A stretch of 13,530 nt of DNA. Origin: Larix sibirica (taxonomy: Eukaryota > Streptophyta > Pinopsida > Pinales > Pinaceae). Below the pieces are notes generated by a model. It searched no databases and was not told the DNA's origin. It was given only the letters and a program-made list of their open reading frames with translations. Below are positions 8,433 to 13,530 of the stretch, one piece after another. The position numbers and the translations under genes are program-made. Location: positions 72,817 through 86,346 of the forward strand of contig NWUY0300015330.1 of the NCBI GenBank assembly GCA_004151065.3. The letters run 5' to 3'. The first letter of the stretch is position 1; each line of letters starts with the position of its first letter.

Positions 8433-10319
8433 CCAACCCTTCTTATGGGTGCGCACCGCTCTAAGCGCCTGTTCAATAGTCTGTTGTTTTCCTTCCAAAA
8501 GATCCAGTTTATCCTTGGACTGAGCCTTCGAGATAAGAGTTTTTCGACCCCTACACTTAGCAACCTGTGCCTTCCCACAACCCAGTCCTCTAGAGGCCAG
8601 TTTGGTTGCAGAGCGAAGAAAGTAGCCAGAATTCGTAGACTCCATCGGTGAGGATGGGGGAGTTACTTCCTTCAAATCTGGAACAGGGACTGGAGTCAAA
8701 GAGGGCTTCAGTTCAACCAGTGGAGCAGGAGGGGGATCAATAAGAGTAATAGAACCTGTGACAGGTGGTGAAGAGATGTTCAAGTTTTTCAGTGCCTCCA
8801 CCCAATCCAAACCAGTAAAAGTAACATGATTCATAAAAAAATTAAAAGAGGGGGTAATGGAGAGTGGAGGAGTACCCGCAAAATGAAAACCATGAGAGAG
8901 GCGCAGTTCAGATGGTCCTCCACTATCATCCCTTGAATGAACCAGGACCGATTCCTCCTCTGAAGAATGTTCAATCTCCTATTCAATACCAGCGTCCTCC
9001 TGTTCCCTACCAAAGTCCTTCTGACCCTCTGGAGTAACGGCAGGTGCAACATTTCCAATAGGTACCGACTTTCCCACCCCATCAGACCAACAGTGCCGAC
9101 CCCCATTCCGAGTCTGAAGAGGGAGTTTACATTCCGCAGCCAGGTGGCCATATACATGACAGCGTCTGCAGCGGAAAGGGACATTTTCATAATCAAGTTT
9201 TTGAACATAGGAATTGGGGCCCCAAATCAAAGTGATGTCCTTAGCAAGTCCATCTTTGACATTCAAGCTAACAAGAACCCTTGCAACCTTCCTCTATCTG
9301 GTATGAAGGAAGGAATAGTCCCCCTCTAGATAAGTACCAATCAGATTCCCAATACCCCTGAAATGGCGCTTCGACCAGTAATGTAAAGGAGGCCCAGGAA
9401 GGCAAACCCAAAGAGGAACCACATCCAGTTTCTCCCTGCTAGCATCAAACATGGGATGCCAAGGTTTAAGCAGAACAGGGCAGTGATCCCATGTCCAATT
9501 ACGGTGAAGAACCCAAAGAGCATGTTCAACAGAAAGAAAATTAAATGCAAACTAGTTCCTAGTAAGCTCCACAATTTCAGGTACATATCCTAGTTGAGCC
9601 ATCCAATTGGTTTCAGTCCATCCCACGATGGTTCGCATGGCAAAAGACCGACCCAATGCCTTCCCCACCAATGTCTTATCCGTCATCTGTAAAATCTAAT
9701 GCCACTCTATATCTTCACCAAGGGTGTAGTTGTATTTGGTGCGGCTAGATTTTAACCATCTCTTCCGACCTCGCTTCCCAGCGGTCTCCACCCCATCAGA
9801 AGAACCGCCTCCCCCATCTTCTGTGCTCGACCCAGAGCCAATCTTAGGGCTGGAAAACCCTCATTGTTCAAGAGCCCCAATATTACTCGACACAAAACCC
9901 TTAACTGCAGCCCCATTAAGACCCCCAGGTTCCAGAGACACCGCGGGAACGCCTGTCAGAACACTAATAGTTGTTTTACCCCCATAACCCTTCTCAACAC
10001 TAATCGCCGACTCACTGCATCCCTCAAAAACCTTCGCTACATAACCCGAAGTCCCTAAAGGGACATCAACATCACTAGGGAGCGGTAAATCACCAGAACC
10101 GTAGACAAAAGGAACAACCACCGGTGACGGAGAGGAGACAAGAAAGCCAGAGGGAGAGAAACCGGACCCAGGTTGGGGGATTTCACAAAATAAAGACGAC
10201 CCTCTGTGAGCCCCATTCAACCAAAAACCACCCACCTCATCCCAGGCAATGTCGGGTGGCGTCAACCAGATCACCTCGTTATCACTCAAATCGAAGGAAT
10301 AATCCAACTATTCATCCAT
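8430..10319 (-). pseudogene. LINE ORF1 (DUF4283-like plus CCHC zinc knuckle), copy 3
   Basis: The start ATG at 10317-10319 has a good context (A at -3, G at +4). One frame of 630 codons runs to the TGA at 8430-8432 with six internal stops: TAG at 10308, 9696, 9552, 9294 and 8979, and TGA at 9861 (lowest base). Order of parts: an acidic, low-complexity N-terminus; a basic patch KRGRKRWLK (residues about 181-190); a DUF4283-like RNA-binding region (about 212-345) with DKTLVGKALGRSF, LKPWHPMFD and the hallmark PLWVCLPGPPLHYW; a zinc knuckle CRRCHVYGHLAAEC (CX2CX4HX4C, about 384-397); then a Pro/Ser-rich tail ending in a basic, helical segment. The family is thought to coat LINE RNA and chaperone reverse transcription. 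Frame is fully kept between stops, so the decay is by point mutation. Confidence 0.88.
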
Positions 10320-10605
10320 CCTTGCTCACAGAAAAATAGTAAAAATAGAAAAAGAGACAGTAGCAAGTAAAACTACAGACTGATGAGGTAATAAACCCCC
10401 TAACTGCAGACCTTAACCGCCATAGACCTTGTCATAAGATAAAAAAGATAAAAAAGGTAAAAATCTTCAGTTTATCCACGTGTGAGATCCACATCGCCCA
10501 TCAATTCATCAATAGCCACCAGCCCACGCCTCGGGACTGAGAACACTGACCGCAGTCAGAAGTCAAAGATCACAACCCGAGTGACTACCAACTTCCAAAC
10601 CCATC
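10320..10605 (-). promoter_or_regulatory. LINE copy 3 5' leader, putative internal promoter region
   Basis: This non-coding stretch upstream of ORF1 has mixed base composition, unlike the AT-rich flank beyond about 10,605. It contains a perfect G-box core CACGTG (10477-10482, minus strand ACACGTGG) and a short A-rich tandem (about three GATAAAAAA-like units, 10437-10463). LINEs need a promoter inside their own 5' end, so a G-box here is plausible as a regulatory element, but no TATA box or start site can be assigned. The 5' boundary is estimated from composition. Confidence 0.45.
10437..10463. repeat. Short A-rich imperfect tandem (GATAAAAAA-like)
   Basis: Three adjacent 9-base units similar to gataaaaaa, the last one reading ggtaaaaat. 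They lie within the LINE 5' leader. They may be simple slippage sequence with no function. Confidence 0.5.
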
Positions 10606-12200
10606 TATGTTTAAATTAACCTAACATAAACAAAAAATTAAAATACAACTTTATTTTAATAATGAAGTATAATCAAAATGTAAATTATTTAAATTTTAAC
10701 AAATTTGTATTGATCTATTAATAATAGTGTTTCATACTAAATAGAGACGTCCTAACACATCCATTATCTTATTTTCAAGACTCCCATTAAGTATACATAC
10801 TTAATAGAGTGAAAGGGAAAGAAACACTAAATAAAAATAAAGTTCTAGATACCCACTACTCTTAAGCAATAAGGCCCTTCGAGATTTTTTATTCTAATTA
10901 AGAGTAATCATTGTTGATTGGAACTTAAAAAAGTCAAAGTTATTATTTTGTGATAAACATGTAGAATAAGTATTTTTTTTGAGTAATGGTTTATCAGTAT
11001 TATTATTTATAATGATTAGTTGTGGATTTAGAGTAACCATACAACATCTTAATTTGACTAAATTGAAATAAATTCAAATACACATCACTAATAAAGAAAA
11101 TGTGATCAAAATCAATGAAGAAAGTGAAATTTAATTAGATTGACATATGTTGGGGTGGGGTCTCACATAATACATTAATTGGATGGTTGTAAATCCATTC
11201 CTTACTCTCAAATGCTTTGTTTAAAACCTCTTTGAGATTTGGTTTGTATTTTTATTTTTCAAACTTTTTGGTTAAGAATTTGAGTTTTTATATTTTTGGT
11301 CAGAATGTTTTTTTTTTCTATCTCAAAATACATACTTTAAAAATTAAGTTTCATTATATATTTTACTTTTTAACAACGAAGAATTTACAATAACTTTATA
11401 ATTAAAATTGAAGGAGAATAATACACGATCTTCAACACATTCTCACACAATTCTAACATTCTCACCAAGAAATCACCATTATAAGGAAATAACAAAGACA
11501 TGGTAAAATTGTAATTATGTTTAACAATGTTTCATAAATTAATTAGAAATAAAGCCATCAAGAATATGAAGGAAAACCTTGACTAATAGATATCCCATCC
11601 TTTGCTTTGGACATTAAATTACTTGAGTGAAGTAATAAGTATAACAAATAAACAAGTAATGAAATATAAACAATTTAAATATTATAGATAAAAGCAATGC
11701 TAACTTCATATAGTGATATTTCAATGATTCACATCGAACTACTTAGACGATAAGTACAAGTTATGAGAAGATGACATATAATATAAATTTACATAAATCT
11801 AATTAAAAATCTATAACATAGACATATAATTTTTCTTCTTCTAAATATAAAAAAAGAATAATTTATTTATTCTAAGTTTTGGATTTTATGGTAGTCTTTT
11901 GTGTAGTTTTTTTTGATGAAATTGAAATTTTGAAGGATTCAAAGTGTATTTTTTAAATACATGTAAAATATAACCAGAATTAATTAAAAACATAAAATAT
12001 TTAAACTACCATAAAAAAAAAATATATTTATATATTTTAACATTTTGTTAAAATAAAATATCAATCATGTAAAGATTAGAAATATTAATAACAATAGTAA
12101 CCATACCCTCCACCACAAGCAACCTAAAATATTTGCCAAATCATACTGTCCCCATTACGACCTAAAATCTTTGGCAATTGCCCCACCGGTTTGGATAATT
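10606..12200. other. AT-rich intergenic region, no gene seen
   Basis: About 1.6 kb between the LINE 5' end and the host gene promoter. It is strongly AT-rich with homopolymer runs (T10 at 11308-11317, A10 at 12013-12022), short hairpin-like palindromes and no reading frame with coding character on either strand. I found no terminal inverted repeats, LTRs, tRNA or rRNA sequence. The rightmost 100 bases become less AT-rich and probably belong to the promoter of the gene at 12530. Confidence 0.7.
10786..10805. repeat. 20-bp perfect palindrome with 2-nt centre
   Basis: The sequence attaagtat-ac-atacttaat forms nine-base perfect arms. In DNA this AT-rich, palindromes of this size can occur by chance. 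No partner copy was noticed that would mark it as a transposon end. Confidence 0.6.
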
Positions 12201-12220
12201 CTCCCTTTTATATATATTTA
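12123..12220 (+). promoter_or_regulatory. Putative core promoter with TATA box
   Basis: A TATA stretch (TATATATATTTA) lies at 12209-12220. Two imperfect 19-base repeats beginning cctaaaat lie upstream at 12123 and 12161 (38 bp apart). They carry TTTGCCAAA and TTTGGCAA, which are near reverse complements of each other. Transcription would be expected to start about 30 bases past the TATA box, near 12240-12255, giving a leader of about 280 nt. The start site is inferred, not shown. Confidence 0.5.
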
Positions 12221-12273
12221 CGATCTTTCTCACTAATATTCTATCAATTTTTTCACGAAACCCTTCGGCCTCC

Positions 12274-12345
12274 TAATAATCGATGGAAACATCCGTACAA
12301 CGTGAACGAGGATTTCTACCTTTGCTAAATTAATAATCGATGGAA
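12274..12345 (+). repeat. 15-nt exact direct repeat in the leader
   Basis: taataatcgatggaa occurs at 12274-12288 and again at 12331-12345, 57 bases apart. Each copy contains an ATG that opens a small upstream ORF, and the first three bases of the second copy are the stop of the first upstream ORF. Confidence 0.75.
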
Positions 12346-12478
12346 CGAGAGAAGGGGAGTTGGTATGCACCCGAGTTTGTGTCTGAACAACAAAAACCTT
12401 CATCGTTCTTTCCCTGTTTGTTTCTGTGCATCCACGATGTCTGAAGTTCGAGTCTTCAAATGTCCCATTGTCGGATGA
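12283..12478 (+). promoter_or_regulatory. Cluster of small upstream ORFs in the 5' leader
   Basis: Upstream ORFs that the leader would contain if transcription starts near 12245: 12283-12333 (16 residues), 12340-12444 (34 residues) and 12365-12478 (37 residues, with an internal ATG at 12437). The last is in the same frame as the main start at 12530 but is closed by TGA at 12476-12478. All end before the main ATG, so reinitiation or leaky scanning would be needed. If transcription starts downstream of these ATGs they are irrelevant. Confidence 0.4.
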
Positions 12479-12505
12479 GTTCTTCTTCATAGGGTTTCTT
12501 CTATC

Positions 12506-12520
12506 AGATCAGATCAGATC
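12506..12520 (+). repeat. AGATC x3 microrepeat before the start codon
   Basis: Three perfect tandem AGATC units end ten bases before the start ATG of the host gene. This is a minor feature of the 5' UTR with potential for length polymorphism. Confidence 0.75.
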
Positions 12521-12529
12521 ACCCTGGAG

Positions 12530-13261
12530 ATGGCGCACGGAAATGGCATGGAGTGGTCTGGCAAGATCAAATGCTCATACAAGACGGCCACAATGGTCAT
12601 ATGTGCCGGCAATTTGGTAGTGGCTCTTTACGTTTTGCATTCTTTACTCACTCCTTTGTACATAATAACCTCCTCTTCTCTCGCCGGCCCCGCCAATGAC
12701 GGTCACAATTTATTCCAAGGTAGCTTTGAACAGTCTAAACTGATAATCACAAGAATCTGTTTTCTTCTTGGATTGGTAATTTCATTTTTGCTGGCCAATG
12801 GGCACGATTCCAACACTCCTGCTCTTTTATAGGAAATCATTTGAATTATGTGTACGTCTTCAATTTATCATACGGACTTATAACTTCGCTGGCTCAGCTG
12901 CAAAGTTTACAGAGGACGAGCTTAAACAAATGAGTGAAGCTATTACAGTCCGGCGAGCGTCAGAGCCTGTCGATCTGATTCGAAGGGTAAATTCCCCAGA
13001 CACTGAAACGATAGCATTTTTTAAAGATTTCCTTTCGTCACAATAAATTTGCTAAATAAATCATTGTAATTCAATATGTTTGGTTATCCTATCAAAAGCC
13101 TCAAAATGATGTTTATTTTTAGGTGAAGGAAATTGAAGAGGAGTCTTATAGGGAAGCTGTGAGGGAGAAGCGATCGCATTCTACCATGGTAAAGCTCGCT
13201 CACGAGCTTCTGCAACAATTGAAAGAGTTTAAGGGCGACGGCGATTCAGACGAACAAGAAG
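12530..13261 (+). CDS. Plant gene, small single-pass membrane protein of unknown function (exons 1-3, 3' incomplete)
   Basis: Exons are 12530-12719 (63 codons plus 1 base), 12898-12986 and 13123-13261. Splicing at CAAG|GT and CAG|CT joins in phase 1; AGG|GTAAAT to TTTTTAG|GTG joins in phase 0. The start is chosen for its ATGGC context and hydrophobic N-terminus. The visible 139 residues have a polar head (1-18), one membrane segment (about 20-46, with CAGNLVVALYVLHSLL), a short linker, then a charged tail with FTEDELKQM, VRRASEPVDLIRRV and KEIEEESYREAVREK. Most of the tail looks helical and coiled-coil prone. The layout suggests a signal-anchored protein. The RRASEPV block reminds me of uncharacterised plant membrane proteins, but I cannot give a name or function. 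A donor-like GAAG|GTATTT at 13261/13262 suggests further exons to the right; without that splice the protein would end at 13347. Confidence 0.75.
12720..12897 (+). other. Intron 1 of the membrane-protein gene
   Basis: It is 178 nt, begins GTAGCT and ends GGCTCAG, and joins phase 1 to phase 1 to give the residues LFQ-AAKFTED. An alternative acceptor TTTACAG at 12912 is also in phase and would drop five residues. Reading into the intron from exon 1 reaches a stop at 12830-12832. Confidence 0.7.
12987..13122 (+). other. Intron 2 of the membrane-protein gene
   Basis: It is 136 nt, begins GTAAAT and ends with a T-rich tract TTTATTTTTAG, a good plant acceptor. It lies in phase 0 between an Arg codon and a Val codon. 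Read through, the frame ends at 13044-13046. Confidence 0.78.
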
Positions 13262-13530
13262 GTATTTCTTTTGACCATGGTTGGGAAATGGCTTTTATGG
13301 CTTTTACACTATATGCTTTTGATCTCTGCACTTGCAATTCCATTTGATGTCATGTTCCTTTTGACTCTGGAATCTCACTGTAATATATTTATCCCATGCA
13401 ATACTTCTGAATTATATGATTTATGGGATTCGATGTTTGTATAATGTCTGAAAAATGATGTACTAGAAAACCAAAGCCCGTGTGATGGTTCAGAAATGTT
13501 GGTCAAACTTACATAAATGACAATAAAACT
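13262..13530 (+). other. Probable start of intron 3, or alternatively 3' UTR
   Basis: The stretch begins GTATTT after GAAG and is T-rich like the two upstream introns. The frame stays open to TGA at 13345-13347, and an AATAAA hexamer lies at 13522-13527, so a short form ending here is possible. I prefer the intron reading because residues 140 onward lose the charged, helical character of the tail. No acceptor inside the window gives a convincing further exon. Confidence 0.5.

Larger units (their letters stand above)
4466..10605 (-). mobile_element. LINE copy 3, near full length (5' leader, ORF1, most of ORF2)
   Basis: This is the longest piece. Reading the minus strand it contains a leader of about 285 bp, ORF1 (10319 to 8430), ORF2 starting at 8430, and sequence into the RNase H domain, where it stops at the unknown base 4465. 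About 490 bp of 3' sequence that copy 1 has is missing. The right boundary near 10,605 is set by a sharp change from mixed composition to strongly AT-rich flank and is approximate; no target-site duplication could be paired. Plant L1 elements move by target-primed reverse transcription using the ORF2 endonuclease and RT. Here both proteins are interrupted, so the copy is dead. Confidence 0.9.

Noticed and set aside
8133-8578. Overlapping minus-strand frames across the ORF1/ORF2 border
   Set aside because: They are out-of-frame shadows. The frames starting at 10319 (ORF1) and 8430 (ORF2) carry all recognisable domain motifs.
9341-9586. Minus-strand 81-codon frame that looks like a hydrophobic membrane protein
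   Set aside because: It is a shifted reading of the DUF4283-like region of ORF1, whose true frame shows PLWVCLPGPPLHYW.
2604-10605. Possible CRISPR-like, LTR or satellite array because of repeated blocks
   Set aside because: The repeats are kilobase-long LINE pieces with polyprotein motifs. There are no short regular repeats with spacers and no long terminal repeats.
11855-11873. Small inverted repeat (7-bp arms, 5-nt loop) in the intergenic DNA
   Set aside because: It is too short and too AT-rich to separate from chance, and no flanking duplication or element body was seen.
10606-12200. Possible miniature transposon or RNA gene in the AT-rich spacer
   Set aside because: No terminal inverted repeats, cloverleaf boxes or conserved RNA motifs could be made out by eye.
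12233-12490. Minus-strand 85-codon frame over the host gene leader
   Set aside because: It is antisense to the inferred promoter-leader and has no recognisable motif. Chance explains it.

Overview
The window looks like nuclear DNA of a flowering plant, most likely a eudicot. Two things point there. One is a spliced gene with plant-style, T-rich GT-AG introns. The other is a plant L1-type LINE whose ORF1 carries a DUF4283-like domain plus a CCHC knuckle, and whose ORF2 combines endonuclease, reverse transcriptase, zf-RVT and a C-terminal RNase H. I cannot name the species. There is no sign of a prokaryotic or organellar segment.

Layout. Positions 1 to about 10,605 are LINE sequence, all on the minus strand. 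It falls into three pieces of the same family in the same orientation: copy 1 (1-2602), copy 2 (2604-4464) and copy 3 (4466 to about 10,605). The pieces are separated by single unknown bases at 2603 and 4465. Copy 3 keeps the 5' leader, all of ORF1 and nearly all of ORF2. Copy 2 is an internal ORF2 fragment. Copy 1 is the 3' half of ORF2 plus the 3' UTR. Both unknown bases sit exactly where one piece jumps to another part of the element, so the head-to-tail order may come from scaffolding rather than from the chromosome.

State of the elements. None can encode a complete protein set. Copy 3 has six in-frame stops in ORF1 and ten in ORF2 before its first frame break, yet reading frame is otherwise kept over about 5.6 kb. 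Most of these stops are TAG or TGA, as expected when methylated cytosines decay. Copy 2 has stops, several frameshifts and a mutated reverse transcriptase active site. Copy 1 is the best preserved, with about 620 uninterrupted codons from the gap to a poly-G frameshift inside RNase H. ORF1 and ORF2 of copy 3 overlap by one base in a TGATG junction.

About 10,606-12,200 is AT-rich intergenic DNA with no supported gene. From about 12,200 to the right edge, on the plus strand, lies the start of a host gene: a TATA box, a leader with small upstream ORFs, and three exons (12530-12719, 12898-12986, 13123-13261) joined by phase-compatible introns. It encodes a small protein with one N-terminal membrane anchor and a charged, helical, probably coiled-coil tail. 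I do not recognise a named function, and the gene probably continues past the window.

I do not see a previously undescribed biological system here. The most useful observations concern the join artefacts, the ORF1/ORF2 overlap, the way catalytic residues were lost in the LINE copies, and the leader and retained-intron options of the host gene.
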